Origin: Hyphomicrobiales bacterium
Lineage (GTDB): Bacteria > Pseudomonadota > Alphaproteobacteria > Rhizobiales > Rhizobiaceae
Assembly (NCBI GenBank): GCA_900468065.1
Contig: UBTA01000044.1
Span: 62,001 to 126,000, forward strand
Direction of reading: 5' to 3'
Length of the DNA stretch: 64,000 nucleotides
The notes below the pieces were generated by a model that saw only the letters and a list, made by a program, of their open reading frames with translations, searched no databases and was not told where the DNA came from. This document shows, piece after piece, positions 18,114-26,718 of this stretch. Each line of letters begins with the position of its first letter. Positions within the stretch are counted from its first letter, which is position 1. Both the position numbers and the translations under genes were made by a program.

Positions 18114-18328
18114 CATTTCGGATCGTATCAATTGACATGTGCGTGGACGCTAGCAAGGCGTCCGCATTGCGCCTTCATTTCGGTCGTTCATGCGAACCTA
18201 CCGGGCTCCTGCAAGCCGTCGGTCCGCTTCGCCGAGGACTAATCACCAAGGGTAGACATATAGAGGCGGCGACGAAGGCCCTAAAGCATGGAAGATCGAA
18301 GACGCCAGGAACACGGCGCCAGTGGAAC
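18114..18328. other. Gene-free stretch downstream of the binding-protein fragment
   Basis: About 215 bases with frames of low family resemblance on either strand. No hairpin with a T-run was seen. It joins directly to the hydrolase remnant. Confidence 0.4.
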
Positions 18329-18617
18329 CTACGCTTGGATGAAGCCGAGCAGATCGGCGTTCAGCACATCGACGTTGGGTCAGCACAACATTCGAGAACC
18401 AAGGATGAACCTACAAATTGGCGTTCTTCAGGAGCTTGATCGACTTGTGGGCGGAACGTGCCGTGCAGCACCAGTGGCGGAACCTGCCGATGCCATCGTA
18501 ATGAGCCTTGGCACCGCCCATCATGCCCTAACGCCACGAATTCAGGATCACGCCTCCGGAGATATGGGCCCCCTCGCGGTTGAAGCCGTTGAAGGGACCG
18601 GCCGGAACATCGCGAAA
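18329..18617 (-). pseudogene. Decayed alpha/beta hydrolase (non-heme chloroperoxidase-like)
   Basis: Minus-strand frames show in order GPFNGFNREGAHISGGVI, then after a TAG stop GMMGGAKAHYDGI, then (shifted frame) VPPLVLHG, KLLKNANL and finally VDVLNADLLGFIQA followed by a stop. These are the order and spacing of the C-terminal third of arylesterase/chloroperoxidase-type alpha/beta hydrolases. At least one stop and two frameshifts break it, and the nucleophile part is absent. Identification is by recognised family pattern. Confidence 0.5.
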
Positions 18618-18704
18618 TGCATGCCTTCCTGGCCGCAACCGTGAACGCACATGTCGGCATGCTTTTCAACTTGCATCTTCGGGAAGTACCGAGGGTTAGT
18701 TCGC

Positions 18705-19457
18705 ATGGTAATATTCCGATGCTCGGAGGGCACGGCCATATCGACGACGGTGAACAGAAACACAAAAAGTAGAACGAAGACTGCGGCCGGCGCAGCCGCC
18801 TGTGTCGCCGCGGCTTACCTTTTGGTCTGCTACTTCCTTATTCCCGAGCTCTGGATATTCCATGACAGCCGTCGTATGGCGGACTCTAGTAAGATGGTGA
18901 CCTCCACTGAACAGGACATTCCAGGGGATCCCATCAATGTCGGTTTGGTGGGAACCAAGGAGCAGCTCATCCGGGCGTTTGCAGCGGCCAAGTGGGATCC
19001 GGCTGACAAGATTACGTTGCGCTCTTCGGTCGAGATCGGATTGAGCGTCGTGCTCGACCGCCCCGACCTTGATGCCCCGGTCAGCGGGTTGCTCTTTGAC
19101 GGCCGCAAGCAGGACTTGGCGTTCGAAAAGCCAGTTGGTCGCAGTGCGGCTGAGCGGCATCACGTCCGCTTCTGGATGACGACAAGTCTCGAATCCAATG
19201 GGCGGCCTCTTTGGCTGGGGGCGGCGAGTTTCGATCGGGGCGTCGGCGTCAGCCACGATACGGGTGAAATCACCCATCACATTGGACCGGATCTCGACGC
19301 CGACCGCGATCTTGTCATAGGGGACCTTGAGAAGGCAGGGCAGGTTTCATCGACCTTCGAGCGCGCGGGTATCGGGGAGACAAAGACGGGTAGGAATGGT
19401 GGTGGCGATCCGTATTTCACCGACGGGCAGGTTCACATCGGCGTTCTAAAAGACTAA
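18705..19457 (+). CDS. LssY_C-domain membrane-anchored protein
   Basis: About 250 residues from the ATG at 18705 (a further in-frame ATG lies at 18651, in remnant sequence). A basic N-terminus is followed by one membrane segment (AACVAAAYLLVCYFLIPELW). The LssY C-terminal domain follows, with DIPGDPINVGLVGTKEQLI, DGRKQDLAFEKPVGRSAAER-type and HHVRFW segments, and ends with NGGGDPYFTDG. LssY_C proteins are often found with PAP2 phosphatases or in envelope loci; their activity is unknown. It converges on the seven-gene exported-protein operon and may belong to the same functional unit (inference). Confidence 0.8.
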   Translation: MVIFRCSEGTAISTTVNRNTKSRTKTAAGAAACVAAAYLLVCYFLIPELWIFHDSRRMADSSKMVTSTEQDIPGDPINVGLVGTKEQLIRAFAAAKWDPADKITLRSSVEIGLSVVLDRPDLDAPVSGLLFDGRKQDLAFEKPVGRSAAERHHVRFWMTTSLESNGRPLWLGAASFDRGVGVSHDTGEITHHIGPDLDADRDLVIGDLEKAGQVSSTFERAGIGETKTGRNGGGDPYFTDGQVHIGVLKD

Positions 19458-19512
19458 TCGTTTGAATAGTGCAATTGCCGTGACTCCTTGCCGTCGTTGT
19501 CAGGCTTGCCCC

Positions 19513-20319
19513 CTATTTCGGGAAAAGAAACGTCACCGCCAGCCGGACCCCGAGACCCTCCGGGGCGTTGTCGGGTGCAGCCGCCCAATAGCGCAGGCCG
19601 GCTGTCAAACTGATTGGCTGCTCTTCGATCTTCACCAGCTTGGATACCGTGAAGTTGATCGGAACCGACCATTCCTCCGCCTTCCAGTCGTAAGTGGACT
19701 CGGTATTTAAGGCGAATGTCCATGCATCGGGAGTGGTGTACGACACGAACGGCTGCATGAATGTGCTGCTGATGTCGTTCCGATCCTCGTTTCCCGCGAA
19801 CGACCAGATGTGGTTGGCAAGCACGCCAACCGTCCATGGTCCGTCCTGCTTGAGGGCCACGATCGTAGGACCCGCTCCCCATTTCTCGCCACCTAAAAGG
19901 TCGTCCGTGGCGGTCGGGATCAGGAACACCGGACCGGCACCCCAGATGATGCCGCTTTCGGTCGGCTTTGCCGGCGACAGGAAAAAGCTTTGTACGGTAT
20001 CGCCGAGACCGAACTGCGTTCCGGACGGGCCTGCGATGTCGTCCTGCCATGTAACCGGCAGGATCGTACGCGAGATGAGGTTCCAGTTTTCGTTCAACGA
20101 CATCGGGATGACGGGCTGGATGTTGAGAGTGGTCTTGTCGCCGTCGAGCGGACCGTAGCCATGATCATAGTTGAACTGAAACGGCACGCTGATCAAGGAC
20201 GCTATCGGGTTGGAAAGCTTCTTTGCCAGATCCGCGCTGGAGTCCTGAGCCTGAAGAGGGCTGGTTGCTCCGACGAGCATGATCAAGCTTAATATTGTCC
20301 TGAATGCGTATCGTGGCAT
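19513..20319 (-). CDS. Outer-membrane beta-barrel, phenol-degradation MetA-pathway transporter type
   Basis: 268 residues from the ATG at 20319, with a GGGGGA ribosome site; the longer frame upstream is antisense. Signal peptide through LQAQ. The body has alternating aromatic strands, including the FNYDHGYGPLDGDKTTLNIQPVIP and WGAGPVFLIPTATDDLLG regions typical of proteins annotated as outer-membrane transporters, and it ends in a terminal FLFPK. Last gene of the operon, 32 bases after the preceding barrel gene. Likely role: outer-membrane passage of a hydrophobic or aromatic compound (inference). Confidence 0.8.
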   Translation of the reverse strand: MPRYAFRTILSLIMLVGATSPLQAQDSSADLAKKLSNPIASLISVPFQFNYDHGYGPLDGDKTTLNIQPVIPMSLNENWNLISRTILPVTWQDDIAGPSGTQFGLGDTVQSFFLSPAKPTESGIIWGAGPVFLIPTATDDLLGGEKWGAGPTIVALKQDGPWTVGVLANHIWSFAGNEDRNDISSTFMQPFVSYTTPDAWTFALNTESTYDWKAEEWSVPINFTVSKLVKIEEQPISLTAGLRYWAAAPDNAPEGLGVRLAVTFLFPK

Positions 20320-20351
20320 GATTAAAATCCCCCAGAGCCGGTCGAAACGCG

Positions 20352-21143
20352 TTAGAATTTTATCGAGACGCCGAGGATCGGCCCCTGTTGAACGGCGTCG
20401 AAAAGGAATCCGTCGTCGCTGTAGTCGACGCCAAGGGCGCGGTATCCGGCGATCGCCGATATCCGGTCGTTGAAGTCGTAGCCCAAGCCAAGCGCGACGT
20501 CCCAGTCGACGTCCGCCCCACCTGCGCCGACCAGGCCCCAGCCCGTCAGGTAGATTTCGGGCGTGAGGGAGTATTTGCCCCGAAGCCCGACCATGCCATC
20601 GACCCATGTGGCGCTGTCTTCTCGTTCGATGCCTCCGAGGAGGCCGCCATTGAATGAGATCGTCGTTTCGACTGACCAGACCTTGATGCCGCCGACGACA
20701 TCCAGGTGACCTTCGGGACCGTCCAAAACCGCGTACCCCACCCCCAGCAATCCGGAAAAGCTTGACGTCGTCACATCGACATCGTCGGCCAGGAAACCGA
20801 AAGGCGTCTCGCCATCGGCCGACAGTTTCGTGTAGATCACATCACCGATGACGCTGAAGCGATCGTTGCGTGCCTCGCCGGCCGCCATGAACGCAAAATC
20901 CAGATTGCTCAGGATATCGCCGAAGTCCGCGTCCATATGCACGGTTGGCAGCCCGAACTGCGAGGTGTCGCCGGAAAGACCGGCCATCCAAAAGTAAGGA
21001 GCAACATTGAATTCCCAGCCCGACTTAGATTCTGCCATCTGAGGTTCTTCGGTCAAAAGCGGTGAGACATCGGCCGCCTGAACGCCGCTCCAGGACCCCG
21101 CCGCGATTGCCGCGGTAAGCGCAAGTTTGATGTAGTTCTTCAT
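20352..21143 (-). CDS. Outer-membrane beta-barrel protein (Omp25/porin-like)
   Basis: 263 residues with a signal peptide ending at GVQAAD. Strand-like alternation follows (WEFNVAPYFWMAGLSGDTS, then a membrane-type C-terminal Phe in GVSIKF, the standard outer-membrane insertion signal). No enzymatic motif. It is 37 bases after the DUF900-type lipoprotein gene and 32 bases before the second barrel gene, so the two barrels are coexpressed with the periplasmic enzymes upstream. Confidence 0.82.
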   Translation of the reverse strand: MKNYIKLALTAAIAAGSWSGVQAADVSPLLTEEPQMAESKSGWEFNVAPYFWMAGLSGDTSQFGLPTVHMDADFGDILSNLDFAFMAAGEARNDRFSVIGDVIYTKLSADGETPFGFLADDVDVTTSSFSGLLGVGYAVLDGPEGHLDVVGGIKVWSVETTISFNGGLLGGIEREDSATWVDGMVGLRGKYSLTPEIYLTGWGLVGAGGADVDWDVALGLGYDFNDRISAIAGYRALGVDYSDDGFLFDAVQQGPILGVSIKF

Positions 21144-21180
21144 ACCCTGCTCCTTAGTTGCCAGTGTAGTCGCCCTATTC

Positions 21181-22497
21181 TCATGGATCAGAGGGCTTGC
21201 ACGCCGTTCCCCGAATCCCCTTTTCCTTCATACCGCATTTGCTCCGATCTGTCTTTTTCACCCCTGTCAGATTAATGAGGTGATGACCGTAGTGGTCTCG
21301 GGTATCAGCGTCGATCGCCGCGGCGGGGGCGGCGAGCACCAGACCAGCCGCCCCTCCTGCCGCCAACGCAACCCCGGTCGTTCCTGCAATCAGATGATCG
21401 CCCAGACCCATACGGCTGTCCGTCAAAGCCTGACCTTGGGAAATCCGTGCGCCGATGAGTTGGACGACCTGTGGAGATTCGGCGAACTTGCTGTGGTGAA
21501 GGCTGTCTCCGGCCTTCACTTTCGTAAGGTCGATGACTGTAATTTTGTTGGTTTCCATCTCGGTCTTGTACGGAGCCGCTTCCGGGTCGATCGATCCTAG
21601 TCGGGGGATGTCCCCCCAGATTCTGCGCGAGAAAGCCAGCGCCCGGTCATCAGCGGATACGAACAGTGTGAAGCGAGGGCGGCGCGCTCCCATGTCCTCG
21701 ATCTGCGACCGGAACACGTCGACGTCGACGTCGGGTGCTGCGAGCATTACGTTCTTGAATTTCGAAGGAAGACCGCCATTGCGGATTGCCATCTGCCGCA
21801 AGCCTTCGAGCGCCAGCCAGTTGCCCATCGAATGGGCGAGGATAGACACCTCTTTCACCTCCGGATCGGCTGCGAGATATTGGAACAGCGCCTCAAGCGT
21901 ATTGCGCGTGTAGTTCGTGCTCTCCCGATCATAACCATACGCCAGAAGGCTGCCACGCGACGGCCAGGTCACCAGCACGGGCGCGCTTCTCACGCCGGAG
22001 TCGTGCACGATCTGGGCAAAGCGGTAGACGGAATCTTCAAACCGGTTGTTGAACCCGTGAATGAAGACGAGGACGCTGCGATCAGGACTCTTTCTGACCG
22101 TCGCATTGAGCCATGACTTTGCGGCGTCTTTTGTAAGTTCGTCAGCCTTCAGAGTTGCGAAATCTGTTGCCTGATCGGCGGGGAGCTTTTTTGGCCAGGC
22201 CACGTCGCCGATCTTGCGATCCTGCGGGATCGATACCGTGATGTCTACGAAAGCAGGAGCACGGGCGCGTTCCCCTGTGAACATCTCCCCGGCATCGTCG
22301 GACCGGCCCCGCGTGGTCGCCACCAACATCATGACACGGCTGGTCGTCGGAACGGTGTCTGCAACGGGTGTAAGCACGTTTTTAGGATGACCACCGCACC
22401 CCGACATCAAGGCGAGCGCCGCGAATACGGCGAACCATCGGGACGTCGCGACGAGGCGATGTACATTGTCGCCTGTATGCACGGGAAAGCCGTTCAT
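21181..22497 (-). CDS. Exported alpha/beta hydrolase, DUF900 type (copy 1)
   Basis: 438 residues. The N-terminus has a hydrophobic stretch ending in a lipobox-like MSGC, so a lipoprotein is likely. The hydrolase core has VLVFIHGFNNRFEDSV (oxyanion region) and the nucleophile elbow AHSMGNW (GxSxG variant with Ser), then APDVDVDVF and a late LHHSKFAES with the probable catalytic His. DUF900 proteins are serine hydrolases of unknown substrate. The ATG overlaps the stop of the cytochrome-TPR gene by 4 bases. A close paralog lies at 41313-42515. Confidence 0.87.
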   Translation of the reverse strand: MNGFPVHTGDNVHRLVATSRWFAVFAALALMSGCGGHPKNVLTPVADTVPTTSRVMMLVATTRGRSDDAGEMFTGERARAPAFVDITVSIPQDRKIGDVAWPKKLPADQATDFATLKADELTKDAAKSWLNATVRKSPDRSVLVFIHGFNNRFEDSVYRFAQIVHDSGVRSAPVLVTWPSRGSLLAYGYDRESTNYTRNTLEALFQYLAADPEVKEVSILAHSMGNWLALEGLRQMAIRNGGLPSKFKNVMLAAPDVDVDVFRSQIEDMGARRPRFTLFVSADDRALAFSRRIWGDIPRLGSIDPEAAPYKTEMETNKITVIDLTKVKAGDSLHHSKFAESPQVVQLIGARISQGQALTDSRMGLGDHLIAGTTGVALAAGGAAGLVLAAPAAAIDADTRDHYGHHLINLTGVKKTDRSKCGMKEKGIRGTACKPSDP

Positions 22498-24788
22498 TTG
22501 CTGTCCTGACTTGCGGCCTGCAACTGTCGAACGAGTTCGGCGACTTGTTGATTGTCGGGCTGCAGACGAGCCAGCGCCGTGGCGAAACTGAGCGTCTCGG
22601 GATAGAGGCCAAGTTTGAGGCCCATTTGGATGGCAGTGCCGAGCAGGTTGGCATCGGCGGTCGCGTCTGCCTGATCAGGATCGAACAGCGCAAAAGCCTG
22701 GTCCGTGTGGCCGACTGAATCCAGGGCAACAGCCGCAGTCATGCGGTAACGTGTATTGCCTGGTTCCAATCGGACCGCCATCTCCAGTTCGTGTATCGCT
22801 TCTTCCATTGCCTTCTGGCGAACGAGAGACAGCCCATGGCCGAACCGAAGGTCGGCTCTGTCCGGATTGGCAGAAACTGCCTCGGCGTAAGTCTGTTGAG
22901 ACTTCGCGCCATCGCCAGTGGCACGGTAAAGTTCGGCGAGATTGATACGGGCACCGGAAAGGCTTGGATCGAGCTCAACGGCCTGGCGAAGCGTCTTCTC
23001 TGCTTCTTGTTGGTGACCCTGTTCGAGCAGGAAGGTGCCGTAAGTGCTCTGTGTTTCGGCGATGTCCGCGTTCGCTTCAACATAGGCCTTCAAGTCGGCC
23101 ACGGCGCTGTCGAAGTCACGACGTTGATCGCCGAGGAAATCCAGTGACTGGGTGCTTCCAAGCGCCTTGGCCGCCGCTACCCGAACCGCGCGTTTTTCGT
23201 CCCCCAAAAGACGGCCGATGGCGTCGAGCCGAAACTCTGGGGGCAAGTTCGAAGCAGCCTCAGCAGCACCCAAACGCACGAGCGGGTCGTTGTCTTCCGT
23301 CGCCGCCTTCACATCCGCTGCGGCATCTGCTCCGGCCAGCCTGCTCATCTCGGTGATGGCGGTTCCCCTGACGATCCCGGCCTGCTTTCCGTCTCCAACA
23401 AGCGCGCGCAGGGCCTCGAGTGAAGCGGCGTCGCTCTTCACCGCGCGGCCAAAAGCGTGCGCGATAGTCTGACGGTCGCGCCAGCCTTTGCCGAACCATG
23501 TGTCAAGGGTCGTCGCCGCCCAAACGTTGGTCTTACCATCGTGGCAGCTCGTGCAGGCATTCGGCGTCCCGTACAATTCCGAAAGGTCGGGACGGGGGAT
23601 AACGAACGAATGATCGCGACGGGGGTCCACCTTCATGTAGGTTCGCTCGGGCATGTGACAGTTGGCGCAAAGTGCTCCGGTCGAGCCTTCGGGATGGTGG
23701 GTGTGGGCCGGAGTGTCGAAGTCCCCGCTGGGATCATTCGCGGCGAAGCGCTCCGGCGCGTCCTGGGTATGGCATTGGGTGCAGAGCGCATTCCCCATGG
23801 CTTTGACGTTGCCTTCGTGCGGGAGATGGCAGTCGAAGCATGTCACGCCCGCGCGCGCCATCTTGCTCTGCTGGAACGAGCCATACTCGAACACCTCGTC
23901 GAGGATCTGCCCGTCCGGGAAGTAGAGGTCGTTGCGCAGCATTGCCGGGGAGAAATTGTCAAGGAACGACCCGCCCGGCTGGTAGTTACCGACTAGCCTT
24001 GTCCGCCGCGAATGGCAGGCAAGACAGGTATCCATGCTGACCTTCGACAGTCCGAGCGTTGGCTCGGCTGGCTCCGTAGCAGGACCGTGCTTGGCGGTTG
24101 CCCACTTCACGTGGGCTGCACCGCCGCCGTGACAGGACTGGCAGCCGATGCTGGTGGCAACATAGGAGGATTCATACGTGTTGGTCTGCGGTCGGAAGTT
24201 GGTCTGAGGGTCGGTGGAGTGACAGTCGATGCAGGTCCTGTTCCAGCGGTAGAACGGGCCAGTCCAGTGAAACGTCGAGCCGGGTTTTGCTGGCGATCCA
24301 GTGCCAAGCCAGAACCACTTTTTGTTCTGTGTGTCCCAGGCGATGTCGAGCGTCTGGAGCTTACCTCCGCCTAAATCGATCAAATATTGCTGCAACGGTT
24401 CATAGGCAAATGTGTATTTGACCTCGAACTCCGCTTCCTTGCCGTCCGGCCCTTCGGTGCGGACAAGGAACCGTCCGTCCTTGCGGAAGAAGGCCGCCTT
24501 GACACCGCTTCCTTCAAAGCTGGTGTTGTTGAAATCTGCGAGCACGGTGTTGTCGGTGGCAAGTGCCATCGCCTGGGCATGATGAGACGTAGCAAAAGCC
24601 GCCGCCTGATCAGCGTGGCACGACGAACACGCCGTCTCTTCGACGTAGGCGGGGTGGCTGGCGATCTGCGGGTCGGCACCAACGGGCGTCAAACCTTCCG
24701 CGGCGGCAGAAAGTCCGAACGCCGCCACGCCCCAGACCAACACGACGGCAGCCCGACCAACGGCTTTGAGTGAAACAAGCACTTTCAA
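22494..24788 (-). CDS. Octaheme c-type cytochrome fused to HEAT-like and TPR repeats
   Basis: 764 residues with a signal peptide (ending ALS AAAEG region, about residue 30). Eight CxxCH heme sites are visible in order: CSSCH, CIDCH, CQSCH, CLACH, CFDCH, CTQCH, CANCH and CTSCH, within about the first 390 residues; many extra His (for example HTHHPEGS and HSFVIPRPD) can serve as distal ligands. A HEAT-like section (ADVKAATEDNDPLVRLGAAEAAS) follows at about 460-540, and TPRs occupy about 560-750. The N-terminal part resembles cytochrome c554/NrfA-like multiheme proteins. It would be periplasmic, transferring electrons or reducing a small molecule while docking partners through the repeats. It is translationally coupled to the DUF900-type gene. 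Confidence 0.88.
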   Translation of the reverse strand: MKVLVSLKAVGRAAVVLVWGVAAFGLSAAAEGLTPVGADPQIASHPAYVEETACSSCHADQAAAFATSHHAQAMALATDNTVLADFNNTSFEGSGVKAAFFRKDGRFLVRTEGPDGKEAEFEVKYTFAYEPLQQYLIDLGGGKLQTLDIAWDTQNKKWFWLGTGSPAKPGSTFHWTGPFYRWNRTCIDCHSTDPQTNFRPQTNTYESSYVATSIGCQSCHGGGAAHVKWATAKHGPATEPAEPTLGLSKVSMDTCLACHSRRTRLVGNYQPGGSFLDNFSPAMLRNDLYFPDGQILDEVFEYGSFQQSKMARAGVTCFDCHLPHEGNVKAMGNALCTQCHTQDAPERFAANDPSGDFDTPAHTHHPEGSTGALCANCHMPERTYMKVDPRRDHSFVIPRPDLSELYGTPNACTSCHDGKTNVWAATTLDTWFGKGWRDRQTIAHAFGRAVKSDAASLEALRALVGDGKQAGIVRGTAITEMSRLAGADAAADVKAATEDNDPLVRLGAAEAASNLPPEFRLDAIGRLLGDEKRAVRVAAAKALGSTQSLDFLGDQRRDFDSAVADLKAYVEANADIAETQSTYGTFLLEQGHQQEAEKTLRQAVELDPSLSGARINLAELYRATGDGAKSQQTYAEAVSANPDRADLRFGHGLSLVRQKAMEEAIHELEMAVRLEPGNTRYRMTAAVALDSVGHTDQAFALFDPDQADATADANLLGTAIQMGLKLGLYPETLSFATALARLQPDNQQVAELVRQLQAASQDSK

Positions 24789-24823
24789 TCAGACGCTCCC
24801 GCTATGCACGCCTTGCAACCTCG

Positions 24824-25573
24824 TTAGTAGCACGGGGGAAGCGGATAGTATCCACACTGCGGCTGGGCATAATAGGAATTCGCGGCGGCAGCGCCGATTA
24901 CCGCCCCAGCCGCAACGCCCGCGGCGACAGGCGCACCATACCATGCCCCGTGGTATGCTGGCGCGTGCCAATAGCCACCACCGACATGAGCGAAGCTTGC
25001 GTCACCGACGCGGGCATATCCGCCATGGAAGCCTCCGCCTCCAAAGCCGCCTCCGCCGAAACCGCCACCCCTGAAGTTATCAATGAAAACCGCAGCCGGT
25101 CCTGAGGCTCCGGCAAGGCTTCCTTCCAGGAGGGCTATGTCGAAGGTGAGGGTGGTCCCGTCGAGTTTCGGGGACTTCAACGTGACGACAGCGTCGTTTA
25201 CGTCCGACCCGTTACCACCGAGCACCGAAACCGTAGCGTTCGGAGGATCGACGGCAAAACTGTCCTTGCCTTCGTCCCATTGCATGATGAACTGCTCGGT
25301 CGCGACATGGCCCGCCGCTCGTACAGGTCGGTCGGCAAAGACGATCGAATTTGCAGACACCCCGGTCAGGATCAGTTTTTCGCCGTCGATCTTTGCTCCT
25401 GCCGAGTTGATGACAGCAAGCGAGGGTACCGGACCGGTAGCCTTGACGGAACCGATAGTCTTCTCGAGCGGAACATGTGGCTTCTTGGCTGAATCCTGAG
25501 CTAGCGCACCGGTCGTCGCCGCAGTGACGCCAAAAACAAATACCATCAGATGTGTAAAATGACTGTTCATCAT
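24824..25573 (-). CDS. Exported glycine-rich protein of unknown function
   Basis: 249 residues from the ATG at 25573 (GAGGATCG upstream); the longer frame to 26041 is antisense of the phosphatase gene. Signal peptide ending in GALAQD. The middle (about 30-150) is a beta-rich domain of a type I do not recognise, followed by a GGGFGGGGFGGGGF repeat near 165-185. The end is a hydrophobic Ala/Gly stretch and a tail rich in Tyr, Pro and Cys (QCGYYPLPPCY). The tail pattern resembles small envelope proteins with glycine-zipper insertion. Situated between the phosphatase and the cytochrome genes in the operon. Confidence 0.8.
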   Translation of the reverse strand: MMNSHFTHLMVFVFGVTAATTGALAQDSAKKPHVPLEKTIGSVKATGPVPSLAVINSAGAKIDGEKLILTGVSANSIVFADRPVRAAGHVATEQFIMQWDEGKDSFAVDPPNATVSVLGGNGSDVNDAVVTLKSPKLDGTTLTFDIALLEGSLAGASGPAAVFIDNFRGGGFGGGGFGGGGFHGGYARVGDASFAHVGGGYWHAPAYHGAWYGAPVAAGVAAGAVIGAAAANSYYAQPQCGYYPLPPCY

Positions 25574-25629
25574 TGTCGATCCTCGTTCCTCGTTCCTCAA
25601 TAGTCGCGCCGCATGAAGAGCGTTCTGTT

Positions 25630-26643
25630 TCATTTCTCCGGGAAAATCTGCTTCCAGTCCGCTTTCATGTCGACGACGGTCCAACCGTTTATCGAAGCGA
25701 CATCGAGCGCCTTGTCGAGCCGGCCGAACGCACTGTCGCGGTCGTAGGCATATTCGCGTTCTGCATCCGTGTGATGGACGATCAGGCCGAACCTGGGGGT
25801 GGACCCTCCGAGCGTGGTCCACTGCAGCATTTCGAGATCTCCGTCGGAGTTGCCGAACGCGGCGATCGGGCGGCGGCCGATATACTGGTTGATCGCGACA
25901 GGCTTTCCGACCTTGTCGTCGATGAAGTCCACCTGCGGCAAACGCAGAAGCGTCGGGACATCGCCACGCATTTCGAACTGCGTCTTGATGGTGGACCCGA
26001 TGACCTGTTCTGGAGGAATACCGTAGACCTTTTCCGCCCACGGCCTCACGAACTCGACGCCGCCGCCGGAGACGATAAACGTCTTGAAGCCGTTGGCGCG
26101 CAGATAACCGAGAAGTTCAAGCATCGGCTGGTAGACCAGCTCGGTATAGGGCTTCTTGAATTTGGGGTCGCGGGCACTGGCGATCCAGTCAGTAGCGATC
26201 TTCTCGAATTCGTCACTGCTCATTCCGGAATGGGTCGCGAGGATTAACTCCAAAAGGCCCTTTTCACCAGCGGCGGCGAGCGCCTTCATGTCGTTGTCCA
26301 GCACCGCCTTAAACGGCTGGGTGTCTTTCCATTCCGGATGTTCCCGAGCCATCGTCCTGACACGGTCCAGCGCGAACGCGAGCTGCACGTACATCGGATG
26401 CTCCGTCCACAGGGTGCCGTCATTGTCGAAGACGGCGATGCGCTCCACTTCGGGAACGAAGTCGGGCGAGCCTTCTTTCGTCACCTTCTCGACGAAGGCG
26501 ACGATGGCCGCCTTGGAGGCGGTTTCGTTCCATGACGGCAACGTGTTGGTTTGAGCAAGCGCCGACGCTGCGGCGAACAGGCAGGCTGCAGCGCAGAGCA
26601 AGAGGCAGCGGGAAACCTTGAGAAAATTATGTACGGGCGTCAT
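25630..26643 (-). CDS. Exported HAD-superfamily phosphatase
   Basis: 337 residues with a signal peptide (ending ASALAQ at residue 31). HAD motif I is VFDNDGTLW with nucleophile D73 and D75, motif II is the Ser of FIVSGGG, and motif IV is GNSDGDLEML; a Lys between them (KVGKP) is the probable motif III. The family is usually called a haloacid-dehalogenase-like acid phosphatase, acting on phosphomonoesters in the periplasm. Second gene of the operon, 75 bases after the sulfatase gene. Confidence 0.88.
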   Translation of the reverse strand: MTPVHNFLKVSRCLLLCAAACLFAAASALAQTNTLPSWNETASKAAIVAFVEKVTKEGSPDFVPEVERIAVFDNDGTLWTEHPMYVQLAFALDRVRTMAREHPEWKDTQPFKAVLDNDMKALAAAGEKGLLELILATHSGMSSDEFEKIATDWIASARDPKFKKPYTELVYQPMLELLGYLRANGFKTFIVSGGGVEFVRPWAEKVYGIPPEQVIGSTIKTQFEMRGDVPTLLRLPQVDFIDDKVGKPVAINQYIGRRPIAAFGNSDGDLEMLQWTTLGGSTPRFGLIVHHTDAEREYAYDRDSAFGRLDKALDVASINGWTVVDMKADWKQIFPEK

Positions 26644-26718
26644 CGCTAAGCCTCCGTTTTGTTCCGAAGCAGACGAATTTGAACCCGCGGCTCGTTTACA
26701 CGAGCCGCGGGTTGCGGA

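Noticed and set aside
20289-20300. A further TATTGTCC sequence inside an outer-membrane protein gene
   Set aside because: It lacks the CCAAAGG half of the promoter motif and lies inside a coding sequence, so it is probably chance.
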